NCBI GenBank assembly: GCA_015068235.1
Contig: SVKY01000001.1
Span: 93,281 to 157,280, forward strand
Direction of reading: 5' to 3'
Origin: Oscillospiraceae bacterium
GTDB taxonomy: Bacteria > Bacillota > Clostridia > Oscillospirales > Oscillospiraceae
Length of the DNA stretch: 64,000 nt
Shown here: piece after piece, positions 1 to 8,862 of the stretch
How the letters are laid out: every line of letters starts with the position of its first letter
How positions within the stretch are numbered: the stretch's first letter is position 1
Program-made: the position numbers and the translations under genes
The notes under the pieces: generated by a model
Database searches by the model: none
Told to the model about the DNA's origin: nothing
The model's input: only the letters and a program-made list of their open reading frames with translations

Positions 1-817
1 AAATCAAGAGTGCCAGTGCCAAATAACCAATGGCACTGAAGTAGATCAAAATCGTAAATTGATACGTCGTAACGTTGCCGGAATCATCTGTAAGCCGGAT
101 CAAATATTCTCCGTTAGAAGTTAATATCTCGTTAAAAGGAATTTCTTTGCCGTCTTTCAAGATTTGAACAGAATAGGCATCCTTCGCATCGGAAATATCG
201 ACCGGACCTTGCGCCGTACCGTCCGAAACGTTCGCAAGCTTCAACTTAGGGCCTGTAAAATCCGTAGTAAAGTTCAGAGAATAATTCATCCCGGTTCGAA
301 TGCAGTGATAAAGGACACGGTAGTCCCCTTCCTCGGTAAAATCAATCCGATCGGAATCAAATGAGATCTGTTGATTGTTGAGTGTCACCTGCAGGATCTT
401 AAAGCCATCAGGCACAGTATAGCTTATCACGGCATTGGTAACCGTCGGAATGATCGTAAAAGCCAAAATGCGTTTTTCTGCGCCGCCATCTTCATACATA
501 ACGACATATTCGCCCGTATCCTTAATCTGCCGATAGGAATCACTTGCCAAAAGAGTTCCGTCATGATACACCCTCAGCTTTGCAACGACATCTGCACTGA
601 TGCTGACCGTTTTGGTCGTGATCATTCCGTCACAAACACTCGCGCGAACAAGCTCCGCTCCATTCATGTCCGTTCGGTAAACGAACAGCTGTGTACTTTT
701 CTCATACCATACGCCATCTTCCACCCATGTCAAGGCATTGGCTCCGGCGGCAAAAACCGAGCCAAGCAATGTACACAGGCATAAGAGCATCGATAATATC
801 CTAATCAAACGTTTCAT
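1..817 (-). CDS. Secreted/membrane-anchored protein, partial (runs off the left edge)
   Basis: An open frame starts at the ATG at 817 and continues off the window, so about 272 codons are visible. The N-terminus (MKRLIRILSMLLCLCTLLGS) is a signal peptide followed by FAAGANA. The body is rich in beta-type sequence with recurring Ig-like or bacterial-surface patterns (SDAKDAYSVQILKDGKEI, TNAVISYTVPDGFKILQVTL). A hydrophobic stretch (FTILIYFSAIGYLALALLI) at the visible end looks like a membrane helix, suggesting an exported, membrane-tethered protein. A GGGG Shine-Dalgarno-like run precedes the start and a good promoter lies at 887-915. I do not recognise the family and assign no function. Confidence 0.75.
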   Translation of the reverse strand, partial: MKRLIRILSMLLCLCTLLGSVFAAGANALTWVEDGVWYEKSTQLFVYRTDMNGAELVRASVCDGMITTKTVSISADVVAKLRVYHDGTLLASDSYRQIKDTGEYVVMYEDGGAEKRILAFTIIPTVTNAVISYTVPDGFKILQVTLNNQQISFDSDRIDFTEEGDYRVLYHCIRTGMNYSLNFTTDFTGPKLKLANVSDGTAQGPVDISDAKDAYSVQILKDGKEIPFNEILTSNGEYLIRLTDDSGNVTTYQFTILIYFSAIGYLALALLI

Positions 818-886
818 TTAACGATTCCCCACTCGAAATAATGAGATTGCACTTCATGATGCGTAAATATAGTAAGGCTTATGATA

Positions 887-915
887 AGTATACACTATAT
901 TTTGTGATATGTCTA
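887..915 (-). promoter_or_regulatory. Sigma-A-type promoter for the partial secreted protein gene
   Basis: On the minus strand TAGACA (910-915) is followed after exactly 17 bases by TATACT (887-892). It lies about 70 bases upstream of the ATG at 817. The remaining gap up to the lysS terminator (about 916-1030) shows nothing else recognisable. Confidence 0.6.
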
Positions 916-1055
916 TACCACAAATTATACAATTTTTACGATTGATCGGTGGATGAAATTTCAATACTTGTGTAGTGAAAGAACGATTGGCAATATAAAC
1001 CGCAAAAATGGCAAATAAAGTCTGTCATCAAGGCTCTGCCACTGCGCAGAGCTTG

Positions 1056-1102
1056 TAAAAAACAAAGCATAACCCAAGACATCTTTCGACATCTTGGGTT
1101 AT
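1056..1102 (-). terminator. Rho-independent terminator after lysS
   Basis: Perfect 11-bp arms ATAACCCAAGA (1069-1079) and TCTTGGGTTAT (1092-1102) are followed on the minus strand by a T-rich tail (1056-1062). A second smaller hairpin (GCTCTGC/GCAGAGC, 1033-1052) lies just beyond. Confidence 0.85.
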
Positions 1103-1110
1103 CGTACATA

Positions 1111-2604
1111 TTAATCCATAGGCTTCATCGTGGGGAACAAAATAACCTCACGGATGGTAGAATTATTGGTCAGCAGCATAACGCAGCGGTCGATACCGAT
1201 GCCTAAGCCACCTGTCGGAGGCATACCGTATTCCAGTGCATTGATAAAATCATCATCCATCATGCCGGCTTCCTGGTCGCCCTTCTCGCGCATTTCAACC
1301 TGCTTCTTAAAGCGTTCCTTCTGATCGATCGGGTCGTTCAGCTCGGAGAAGGCATTGCCCATCTCGCTGTGGCAGATGAAGAGCTCAAAGCGCTCAGTCA
1401 AGCGAGGATCAGAGGGACTGCGCTTTGCAAGCGGAGAAACATCAACAGGATGCATCGTGATGAAGGTCGGTTGAATGAGCTTCTCTTCCACATGGCGGTC
1501 AAAGCACTCATACAGGAAGTTGCCCCAGGTATGATCCTTGTCCGCACCGAGCTCCACACCGACAGAACGAGCCAATTCCTCGGCTTCCGCATCGGTGTCC
1601 ACTGCCATAAAGTCAATACCAAGATGCTCCTTGACAGCTTCAGCCATGGTCATGCGCTTCCAACCGGGAGTCAGATCGAGCTGATGACCCATCCATTCCA
1701 GCTGATAGGTTCCCAAAATATCCATCGCAGCGGAAGAAAGCAGTTCCTCAAACAGATCCATCATATCATTGAAATCCGCATAAGCCTCATAGAGCTCAAC
1801 CGTTGTGAACTCGGGATTATGTCTGGGATCCATGCCCTCATTGCGGAAAATTCTACCGATTTCATACACACGGTCAATACCGCCGACAATCAAGCGCTTC
1901 AGATTCAGCTCAGTAGCAATACGCAGGAACATGTCAATACCGAGCGTGTTATGATGCGTAATAAACGGACGAGCCGTAGCACCACCGGAAATGGTGTTCA
2001 AAACAGGAGTTTCAACCTCCATATATCCACGGTTATCCAAGTATCTTCTGACATGGCTGATAAACTTCGAACGAATTTCAAAATTGCGTCGAACCTCGGG
2101 GTTGACAATCAAATCGACATAGCGCTGACGGTAACGGGTTTCGACATTCGTCAAACCGTGGAACTTATCGGGCAGAGGCAATAAAGATTTTGACAGAAGG
2201 ATGACCTCGTGCGCTCTGACAGAGATCTCACCTCTCTGCGTGCGGAAAACATCGCCCTTAACACCAACGATATCGCCGATATCCAACTTGCGGCATGCTT
2301 CAAAATTCGCTTCCTGCATCTCGTCAAACTTGAGATAGATTTGGATTCTGCCGGCGTTGTCCTGCAAGTCGCAGAACATCACCTTGCCCATACCTCTTTT
2401 CGACATCAAGCGACCTGCAACGGCAACATTTTTGCCCTCCATTGCATCAAAATCGTCTTTAATTTGAGCGCTGTTCGTGTCAAAAGCAAACTTCGTCTGC
2501 TCAAAGGGGTCATTCCCCTCACTTTGCAGCTGCGCAAGCTTCTCACGACGGATTCTTACCTGGTCGACCAGCGAAAGTTCTTCCTGCGGTACAAACTTAG
2601 CCAT
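1111..2604 (-). CDS. lysS: Lysyl-tRNA synthetase, class II
   Basis: Charges tRNA-Lys with lysine in the cytoplasm. The 497 residues match the normal length of bacterial class II LysRS. An anticodon-binding OB fold occupies about residues 55-150 ([18 protein letters not shown]). The class II catalytic domain follows, with motif 1 near [10 protein letters not shown], motif 2 as [15 protein letters not shown], and motif 3 as [16 protein letters not shown] near the C-terminus, ending in the typical FPTMKP. It lies 12 bases downstream of greA and shares its promoter at 3128-3156; greA-lysS is a common Firmicutes pairing. A strong terminator follows. Confidence 0.97.
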   Translation of the reverse strand: MAKFVPQEELSLVDQVRIRREKLAQLQSEGNDPFEQTKFAFDTNSAQIKDDFDAMEGKNVAVAGRLMSKRGMGKVMFCDLQDNAGRIQIYLKFDEMQEANFEACRKLDIGDIVGVKGDVFRTQRGEISVRAHEVILLSKSLLPLPDKFHGLTNVETRYRQRYVDLIVNPEVRRNFEIRSKFISHVRRYLDNRGYMEVETPVLNTISGGATARPFITHHNTLGIDMFLRIATELNLKRLIVGGIDRVYEIGRIFRNEGMDPRHNPEFTTVELYEAYADFNDMMDLFEELLSSAAMDILGTYQLEWMGHQLDLTPGWKRMTMAEAVKEHLGIDFMAVDTDAEAEELARSVGVELGADKDHTWGNFLYECFDRHVEEKLIQPTFITMHPVDVSPLAKRSPSDPRLTERFELFICHSEMGNAFSELNDPIDQKERFKKQVEMREKGDQEAGMMDDDFINALEYGMPPTGGLGIGIDRCVMLLTNNSTIREVILFPTMKPMD

Positions 2605-2616
2605 ATTCCCTCCAAT

Positions 2617-3096
2617 TTATCTCTCTACAGCGAGAATTTCAAAGCGCACCGTTCCGACCGGTGCTTCATATTCAACCTGATCACCGACACGCTTGCCGAG
2701 CATTGCCTTGCCAAACGGAGAATCATCGGAAATTCTTGCTTCCATAGGGTTTGCCTCCTGAGAGCCGACAATCACATAGACATCGGTCTCATCGAATTCC
2801 AGATCTCTGACCTTGACGGTACAGCCTAAGCCGACAACCCCCTGCATATCCTCCTCAGCGGTCTCGTCAAAAACGACCGCATGAGTCAAAATATTCTCAA
2901 TTTCAGCAATTCTTCCATACAGCTTTGCCTGTTCGTTCTTTGCTTCATCGTATTCACTGTTCTCAGAGAGATCACCGAAAGAGCGAGCCTCTTTGATCAG
3001 CTCCGCAACTTCCTTCTCTCTTGTCGTCTTCAGGTAATTGAGCTCCTGCTCAAGTTCCTTGAGTCTTGCTCTGGTCAGCTTAAATTCCTTCGCCAT
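2617..3096 (-). CDS. greA: Transcription elongation factor GreA
   Basis: Rescues backtracked RNA polymerase by stimulating transcript cleavage. The 159 residues show the N-terminal antiparallel coiled coil (LTRARLKELEQELNYLKTTR, then ARSFGDLSENSEYDEAKNEQ, which carries the acidic tip) and a C-terminal FKBP-like domain (SPFGKAMLGKRVGDQVEYEA). The start at 3096 was chosen because GGAGG sits 9 bases upstream. An upstream in-frame extension to 3156 would run into the promoter at 3128-3156. First gene of the greA-lysS operon. Confidence 0.97.
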   Translation of the reverse strand: MAKEFKLTRARLKELEQELNYLKTTREKEVAELIKEARSFGDLSENSEYDEAKNEQAKLYGRIAEIENILTHAVVFDETAEEDMQGVVGLGCTVKVRDLEFDETDVYVIVGSQEANPMEARISDDSPFGKAMLGKRVGDQVEYEAPVGTVRFEILAVER

Positions 3097-3127
3097 GGTA
3101 TTACCTCCAAAACATTTTGTGCACAAT

Positions 3128-3156
3128 ATTATAAAGAATTGCCGTGCATATGTCAA
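3128..3156 (-). promoter_or_regulatory. Consensus sigma-A promoter of greA-lysS
   Basis: Minus-strand TTGACA (3151-3156), a 17-base spacer and TATAAT (3128-3133): both hexamers are perfect. The transcript should start near 3121, about 25 bases before the greA ATG. Confidence 0.9.
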
Positions 3157-3162
3157 GCATTA

Positions 3163-4341
3163 TTATTTCTTAACTGCTGAAATCGCAGCGTCTAACTGCG
3201 GATCATCTTCCGCACGATCGTAATAAATATCGTAATAGGTTTCATCATCAACTTCAACAACAATATCAGGTGTAACACCAAGCCCCTCAAGGGTCACACC
3301 GTTGGGCGTTTGATAGTGTCCAGTCGAAATGCGCACTGCCGAGCCATCGGAAAGAACGAACGTCTCCTGATAATTCGCTTTTCCTGTCGTCTGTGTTCCG
3401 ACGATCGTTGCCCATTTGTATTCCTGAAGTGCAGCCGCAAAAAACTCCGCAGCGGAATAGGAATCCTCATTGATCAAAACAGCCATCGGCATTTCGAGGC
3501 AATTTTCATCGGATTTATCAACTTCCTCTTTCCCGGTATAATCAACAGAGCGGAATAAAGGTCCTTCCGGCAAAAGATAATCAAGCAACGTGACCAATTC
3601 ATACTTAAAGCCGCCGGGGTTAAAGCGCATATCAAATACAAGGCTCGTTGCGCCTTCCTCCTGCAAGTACTCAATTGCGGCAATGGTCATAGAAGCAGTA
3701 TTCTTTGTAAATTGTGCAAGCTTGATATAGCCGACACCATCTTCGAGCAATTCATACTCCAAAACCTGAATATCAATCTGTTTCCTTGTGATGGTCAGAT
3801 CAAATGTTTCTCCGTCACGCAGGAAGGTTATGGTAACATCGGTTCCCTCCTCGCCACGAATCATCTTCTTGAGCCCGTCCATGCCAAGCTCGATCGCATT
3901 TTGTCCCTCGACAGCAACGATCATATCGTTGATCTCAACACCTGCCTCCATGGCAGCGCCATTAGGAGTCACATCGATGATCGTAAAGCCTTCATCGTCA
4001 TCGTTTACCAGCTGGACTGTCACACCGATGCCGACATAAGCATTATTATCCTCTTCAAGAGAAGCGGCATACTCGTCAGCCGTCATATAGCCGCTCCAAC
4101 GATCTCCGGATGCTGCAACAGCCGCAGCTGCCAAATAATCATCCAAATTCTCGGTTTCATACTCATCCACATAATAAGTATCAAACAGATCAATGATCTC
4201 ATCAACCTTCGATTGATACGAGCCTGTCACCTCCGCAATGGACGGAACAGAAATCGTTTCACGCTCCTGCACCGTCATCAGGCAACCGCTCAAAGAGATC
4301 ACAATGGACATCATGAGCAATAATGCAATTATTTTCTTCAT
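3163..4341 (-). CDS. S41-family C-terminal processing protease, lipoprotein
   Basis: A CtpA/CtpB-type serine protease of 392 residues. The N-terminus MKKIIALLLMMSIVISLSGC carries a lipobox (LSGC), so it is probably a lipid-anchored exported protein. A PDZ domain lies at about residues 85-170 (VGIGVTVQLVNDDDEGFTII, IVAVEGQNAIELG). The peptidase domain follows with the catalytic Ser region NEDSYSAAEFFAAAL and the Lys in GTQTTGKANYQ, the usual Ser/Lys pair of the family. It is immediately downstream of the M23/ftsX/ftsE group, where such proteases are often found, suggesting a role in trimming an envelope partner; this is inference from context. Confidence 0.9.
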   Translation of the reverse strand: MKKIIALLLMMSIVISLSGCLMTVQERETISVPSIAEVTGSYQSKVDEIIDLFDTYYVDEYETENLDDYLAAAAVAASGDRWSGYMTADEYAASLEEDNNAYVGIGVTVQLVNDDDEGFTIIDVTPNGAAMEAGVEINDMIVAVEGQNAIELGMDGLKKMIRGEEGTDVTITFLRDGETFDLTITRKQIDIQVLEYELLEDGVGYIKLAQFTKNTASMTIAAIEYLQEEGATSLVFDMRFNPGGFKYELVTLLDYLLPEGPLFRSVDYTGKEEVDKSDENCLEMPMAVLINEDSYSAAEFFAAALQEYKWATIVGTQTTGKANYQETFVLSDGSAVRISTGHYQTPNGVTLEGLGVTPDIVVEVDDETYYDIYYDRAEDDPQLDAAISAVKK

Positions 4342-4371
4342 AAAATCACTCCATCACATAGAATACGGATA

Positions 4372-4399
4372 CCCAGAGCCGAAAACGGTCGGCTCTGGG
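4372..4399. terminator. Strong hairpin between the M23 and S41 genes
   Basis: Perfect 11-bp arms (4372-4382 and 4389-4399) with a 6-base loop. The run of seven T (4401-4407) follows on the plus strand and overlaps the M23 stop codon, so the hairpin resembles a plus-strand terminator although both flanking genes are on the minus strand. It may instead protect or attenuate the ftsEX-M23-S41 message. Confidence 0.5.
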
Positions 4400-4405
4400 A
4401 TTTTT

Positions 4406-5683
4406 TTAACCAATATAATTCATCGGATTTACGGTCGAGCCATTACAGTAGATCGTAAAATGCAAATGCGGTCCGGTGGAATACCCGGTCGATCCGACAT
4501 AACCGATGACCTGTCCCTGGGAAACATACTCACCGGAACTTACCACATAATGCGTCATATGACCGTAGAGCGAGGAGAAGCCATCCATATGGTTAATGGT
4601 AACATAGTAGCCGTAAGCATAATTATACTCCGCAGTGGAAACATAGCCACTTCTCGAAGCATAGATCGGAGTTCCCTGCCCAACAGCAAGATCTACACCG
4701 TTATGGAAGGAGTAGTTACCTGTGATCGGATGTACACGGTAGCCATAGGAGCTTGTGACAACTCCATAATATGAGAGCGGATACATAAAATATACATCCG
4801 TCGGCGCTGACGAGCTTCCACCGTCACCGTTACTGCTGTTATTGTTATTCTGCTGCTGTTGTTGCTGTTGTTGCTGCTGTGCAAGATAAGCTTCGTACTC
4901 TTCCTGCTTTGCCTTTTGGTACTCGACTTCCTTCTGTGCAATTTCCTCGCTCAGCTCAGCTTCGAGAGCTTCGTACTTCTCGTCGTCTTCCAAAAGCTCA
5001 GCGCAAAGAATATAAAGATCTGCCAAAAGTGCATCAGATTCCGCACGTTTTTCAGCCAAAAGCTCCTCATTCTCACTCAATTCACGCATCTTGTCTTCAA
5101 GCAAACCACGCTGATTGTCCAGTTCTTCCTTTGCAGTCAGAACATCAATCGCTTTTTCACGCAGATCTGCCATCATTTGCTCGTCTGCTTTGGAGATCTC
5201 ATCGATCATAACACGATAGAGCAGCATATCAGCAAAGCTCTCTGCATTCAAAAGTGCCGACAAATACGAGATCTCGCCATGCTCCTGAATGGCACGGATG
5301 CGGGTTTTGTAATTGCCGAGCAAGGTTTCCTGCTCCGTTTGGATTTCGTTGAGAGCCGTCTGCTTTTCGGAGATGAGCAAATTATATTGATGGATCTGCT
5401 CATTCACATTTTCGGATTCCTGCTTGAGCAGCTCAATCTCCTGATCGACTTGTGCCTTTTGATTTGCGATATCGAGCATCTCGTCATTGGTCTTCTCGAT
5501 CTCCTCGCCCAAAAGCTCACGCTCAGCAGCTAAGCTCTCAGCCTCTTCTTCCAACTCGTCCAATTCATCCTGGATTTCATCAGATTTTGCCGCATTGGCG
5601 ATCATCGCAACAAATCCGATCATCAAGCTGAGGATCAAAATTCCTGCGATCAAGCTAATGATTAAACGTCTATATTTGTACAT
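4406..5683 (-). CDS. M23 (LytM) peptidase with long coiled coil, FtsEX partner
   Basis: A 425-residue probable peptidoglycan hydrolase. There is an N-terminal signal/anchor (about 9-31), a very long coiled coil (about 33-265, rich in E, L, K and Q), a linker containing ten consecutive Gln followed by Asn/Ser/Gly, and a C-terminal M23 domain. The metal ligands appear intact: SFHNGVDLAVGQG, then LYGHM and GPHLHF. This is the architecture of EnvC- or CwlO/PcsB-like hydrolases controlled by FtsEX through the coiled coil. It lies directly after ftsE-ftsX, supporting activation during division. Unlike E. coli EnvC, the zinc-site residues are retained, so it is probably an enzyme itself. Confidence 0.9.
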   Translation of the reverse strand: MYKYRRLIISLIAGILILSLMIGFVAMIANAAKSDEIQDELDELEEEAESLAAERELLGEEIEKTNDEMLDIANQKAQVDQEIELLKQESENVNEQIHQYNLLISEKQTALNEIQTEQETLLGNYKTRIRAIQEHGEISYLSALLNAESFADMLLYRVMIDEISKADEQMMADLREKAIDVLTAKEELDNQRGLLEDKMRELSENEELLAEKRAESDALLADLYILCAELLEDDEKYEALEAELSEEIAQKEVEYQKAKQEEYEAYLAQQQQQQQQQQNNNNSSNGDGGSSSAPTDVYFMYPLSYYGVVTSSYGYRVHPITGNYSFHNGVDLAVGQGTPIYASRSGYVSTAEYNYAYGYYVTINHMDGFSSLYGHMTHYVVSSGEYVSQGQVIGYVGSTGYSTGPHLHFTIYCNGSTVNPMNYIG

Positions 5684-5706
5684 AGACAGCCTCCTTTCGA
5701 GTGCAA

Positions 5707-6882
5707 TCAGACTTTCAAGAATCTACGAATCGACATCAAACTGCCGAAAATACCGATCACGAAGCCAGCAATGGCGCAAATGGCAACCATCGGGATCCAA
5801 ATTTCAACAAACGGTGTCAAGCCAAAGACCGTGATGCCCGTTCCTGAGATCGCCTTACGAAGGACCTCGTAAAGTCCCCATTCAATAAAGAACGAGAAGA
5901 GCGAGCCGAACAGACCCAAAATAAAGCCTTCGACCAAAAACGGCAATCTAATAAAGGAGTTGGTCGCACCGACCATCTTCATGATTGCGATTTCTTCCTT
6001 GCGATCCATCATGGCAAGCTTGATCGTATTGGAGATAATGACCAACGAGACAAGCAACAAAACACTCGCAATCGCAATCGATGCAACATAGAGCACGTTT
6101 CGAACCGTAACCATTGCATTCGCCTGCTCAACATTTGCTTCGACCTTGACGATGCCGAAGATTTCTTCAAGCTGTGCCTTGGTCTCAGCAATCAAGCTGT
6201 TGTCCTTGAGCGTGATCTCATATTGATCACGCATTGCGCTGGCATCCACACCTGCATAGAGGGATTCACCATCTTCAAACATATCGCCAAAGCGCTGCAA
6301 AGCTTCTTCACCCGAGACCGGCTTCGCCTCAGCGACATTTTCAAGCGCAATGATCTGCTGTGCAATATTGTTTTCCTGCACAATCGGCTCAGCCTTCTCA
6401 GCAACGACGAACAAAGAAACCTGTTCCTCCTCGCCGATATGCTCCGTCACGGAAAGAACACCGTTGATCGCTCTGATAGCATCGAACGTATCGGAGATCA
6501 ACTCCGCATCGGTAATACTGACAGAGAAATACTCACGCTCGGAAGCGACAGCATTTTCGCCATCATCCAAGTAAGAACCAAACTCTGCCAAAGCCTGCTC
6601 ACGAGATACAAATACAGCATTTTCAACATTGTCAAGCATATTGATTTCAGAGCCAACGCTCTTGGCATCGTGGGTAAGCATTGTTTCATCAATGACCGCA
6701 ATGATACGGTTCTTCTTCTGCAAATCCTCAACCATGTTATTCAGGTTATAGCAAATGAGCAAAAAGCTGTTGATGATCACCAGGCAGGCAACGGTGATAC
6801 ATACCGCCGCAAAAGACATAAATCCATGCTTGAAGGTAGACTTAAAGCCAGAAGCCAACAAATATCCGATATTATTCTTCAT
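5707..6882 (-). CDS. ftsX: Cell division protein FtsX (permease subunit)
   Basis: A 391-residue membrane protein with the FtsX pattern: an N-terminal helix (FMSFAAVCITVACLVIINSF), a large extracellular loop of about 190 residues, then three C-terminal helices including NVLYVASIAIASVLLLVSLV and PMVAICAIAGFVIGIFGSL. With FtsE it passes ATP-driven conformational signals to an external hydrolase, here most likely the adjacent M23 protein. The start at 6882 (MKNNIGYLLASG) overlaps the end of ftsE by 11 bases, implying translational coupling. The frame stays open further upstream inside ftsE, but the extra residues are the arginine-rich shadow of ftsE. Confidence 0.95.
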   Translation of the reverse strand: MKNNIGYLLASGFKSTFKHGFMSFAAVCITVACLVIINSFLLICYNLNNMVEDLQKKNRIIAVIDETMLTHDAKSVGSEINMLDNVENAVFVSREQALAEFGSYLDDGENAVASEREYFSVSITDAELISDTFDAIRAINGVLSVTEHIGEEEQVSLFVVAEKAEPIVQENNIAQQIIALENVAEAKPVSGEEALQRFGDMFEDGESLYAGVDASAMRDQYEITLKDNSLIAETKAQLEEIFGIVKVEANVEQANAMVTVRNVLYVASIAIASVLLLVSLVIISNTIKLAMMDRKEEIAIMKMVGATNSFIRLPFLVEGFILGLFGSLFSFFIEWGLYEVLRKAISGTGITVFGLTPFVEIWIPMVAICAIAGFVIGIFGSLMSIRRFLKV

Positions 6883-7558
6883 AATTATAATACCCGTCCA
6901 TTCCGTCACTGATGACCTTACCCTGCGAGATGGCAACAACACGCTTTGTAAAGCGATCAACCAAACCCTTCTCATGGGTAACGACCATGACCGTTGTGCC
7001 AAGCGCATTGATCTGCTCCAAAAGCAGCATGATCTCAAACGAGCGAGCAGGGTCGAGATTACCCGTCGGCTCGTCGGCAATGATCATTCTGGGGTTATTG
7101 ACAAGCGCTCTGGCAATGGCAACACGCTGCTGCTCACCGCCGGAAAGCTCATTGGGCAAACGACGCCCCTTATTCTCCAAGCCGACCAGTTCAAGCACAT
7201 AAGGCACACGATTTTTGATCTCACGATTCTTCGCACCAACTACACGCATCGCAAAAGCAACATTTTCATACACCGTCATATTGTCGATCAGACGGAAATC
7301 TTGGAAAATAATGCCTAGCGTACGGCGCATATGGGGAACCTTCGAGCGGCGAATGTTTTCAACCTGAAAGCCATTGACCATGATCGAACCGCTTGTCGGC
7401 TTCAATTCACCGGTCAAAAGCTTAATGATCGTGGATTTACCGGAACCGGACTCACCAACGAGGAAAACAAATTCGCCATCATCAATGTGCATATCGATGC
7501 CATTGAGCGCATGGGTACCTGTTTCGTAAGTTTTTGTAACGTTCACTAAATCAATCAT
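6872..7558 (-). CDS. ftsE: Cell division ATP-binding protein FtsE
   Basis: The cytoplasmic ATPase of FtsEX. The 228 residues show Walker A GESGSGKST, the ABC signature LSGGEQQR, Walker B MIIADEPTGNLD and the switch His in VVTHEKG. FtsE energises FtsX, which opens external cell wall hydrolases. It is first of the ftsE-ftsX-M23-S41 group and starts 12 bases after the PucR-type regulator gene, so the regulator promoter at 8722-8750 may drive the whole block. Confidence 0.96.
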   Translation of the reverse strand: MIDLVNVTKTYETGTHALNGIDMHIDDGEFVFLVGESGSGKSTIIKLLTGELKPTSGSIMVNGFQVENIRRSKVPHMRRTLGIIFQDFRLIDNMTVYENVAFAMRVVGAKNREIKNRVPYVLELVGLENKGRRLPNELSGGEQQRVAIARALVNNPRMIIADEPTGNLDPARSFEIMLLLEQINALGTTVMVVTHEKGLVDRFTKRVVAISQGKVISDGMDGYYNYEE

Positions 7559-7570
7559 AATATCACCAAA

Positions 7571-8662
7571 TTACATCATACGATTTTCGCGTGATGCCAA
7601 ATATTTCTTCACCATCAAAGCGACCTTGAAAATGATCGCATCGTCGAACTCTCTAAGATCCAAGCCAGTGAGCTTCTTGATCTTTTCCAAACGATAAACG
7701 AGCGTATTGCGGTGCACAAAGAGCTTGCGAGAGGTCTCGGAAACGTTCAAACTGTTTTCGAAGAACATATTGATCGTAAACAAGGTTTCCTGATCAAGAG
7801 AGTCGATGGAATTTTTCTTAAATACTTCCGACAAGAATATCTCGCACAAGGTCGTCGGAAGCTGGTAGATCAAGCGTCCGATACCGAGGCTTTCGTAATT
7901 GATCACTGTCTTTTCAGTGTCAAATACCTTACCGACTTCGATAGCGACCTGCGCTTCCTTATAAGAATCGGCAAGCTCACGAAGATGCTCACTGACAGTG
8001 CCGATGCCAATGGTCGTTCTTGCAAACAATTCCGTCTTCAAGCGATCTTCGATCGCCTTTGCCATCTTGTTAAGCTCCTCACCCGTCGTATCGAAGCTGA
8101 CCTGGCGCACAACAGCAACATCGGTCTCATTAACGTTCAAAACGAAATCCTGCTGCTCGGTAAACATGTTCTGCAGCATCTCAACCACAGCAACATCCGC
8201 ACGACCACGCTGACGGATCAAAAAAACCGCTCTTGGAATGTCCGTTTGGAAATGCAGCTCCTTGGCGCGGATATAAATATCACCGGGCAAAATATTGTCC
8301 GTTATGATATTTTTAACGAATGTACTCTTGTCGTGCTTCTCCTCATAATAGGTTTTAGTGGCATTGAGTGTAACCTGTGCCATACGGCAAAGCGCCTGCG
8401 CCTGCTCTCCTTCTCCTATCACAAAAGCTGAAAATCCGTATGTAGCATTCCAGCCCTTGAGCGGAAGAAAGGTCTTTCCCTCGCTGACAGAGATGATCTC
8501 AGGCATGGCGGCGATCATCAGGGCAGCTTCGGAAAAGCGTTGACCAATCAAAGAAGCATCACCGCAGGAGATGACGTTTCCCTCAGCATCGACCACACCG
8601 ATCGTAGCCTGGGAAGCATCGCAAAGCTGTTCTACAATGTTTTGAAAAATACGACTGGACAT
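7571..8662 (-). CDS. PucR/CdaR-type transcriptional regulator
   Basis: A 363-residue cytoplasmic protein. The C-terminal 60 residues carry the PucR helix-turn-helix pattern (NVSETSRKLFVHRNTLVYRL, then EKIKKLTGLDLREFDDAIIF). The middle resembles the GGDEF-like domain of CdaR family proteins (ARTTIGIGTVSEHLRELADS, YKEAQVAIEVGKVFDTEKTV). The N-terminus may be a GAF- or sugar-diacid-recognition-like sensor. The ligand is not evident. Starts with GGAGG spacing and has its own promoter. Its position upstream of ftsEX is unusual for a catabolic regulator and may reflect a lineage-specific control of that operon. Confidence 0.85.
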   Translation of the reverse strand: MSSRIFQNIVEQLCDASQATIGVVDAEGNVISCGDASLIGQRFSEAALMIAAMPEIISVSEGKTFLPLKGWNATYGFSAFVIGEGEQAQALCRMAQVTLNATKTYYEEKHDKSTFVKNIITDNILPGDIYIRAKELHFQTDIPRAVFLIRQRGRADVAVVEMLQNMFTEQQDFVLNVNETDVAVVRQVSFDTTGEELNKMAKAIEDRLKTELFARTTIGIGTVSEHLRELADSYKEAQVAIEVGKVFDTEKTVINYESLGIGRLIYQLPTTLCEIFLSEVFKKNSIDSLDQETLFTINMFFENSLNVSETSRKLFVHRNTLVYRLEKIKKLTGLDLREFDDAIIFKVALMVKKYLASRENRMM

Positions 8663-8721
8663 ATGCCGTCCTCCTTCACATTTTCGGAAAAATGACAGAT
8701 TTCTACAGGATTATAGATTAC

Positions 8722-8750
8722 ATAATACAGCATTTTTTCAAAAAAAGCAA
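8722..8750 (-). promoter_or_regulatory. Promoter of the PucR-type regulator gene
   Basis: Minus-strand TTGCTT (8745-8750), a 17-base spacer and TATTAT (8722-8727). The rest of the gap 8751-8862 is AT-rich with no feature I can name. Confidence 0.65.
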
Positions 8751-8862
8751 GAGGTTTTAGACATATTATTTCAAAACTTCGGTTCGTTTTTATGAAGTTT
8801 TTATAGATTTTCGTCATATTCGACAAAGTATAGAGCTTTATTTCGTCAAAATAATTCTGTTT

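Noticed and set aside
371..784. Plus-strand open frame of 137 codons
   Set aside because: It is antisense to the partial secreted-protein gene, which has a signal peptide, ribosome binding site and promoter; the plus frame lacks these.
1369..2829. Long plus-strand frames opposite lysS and greA
   Set aside because: They overlap strongly recognised genes and their translations are low-complexity shadows of the reverse strand.
4850..4880. CAG/TTG-like repeat tract
   Set aside because: It is the in-frame poly-Gln linker codons of the M23 protein rather than an independent repeat element.
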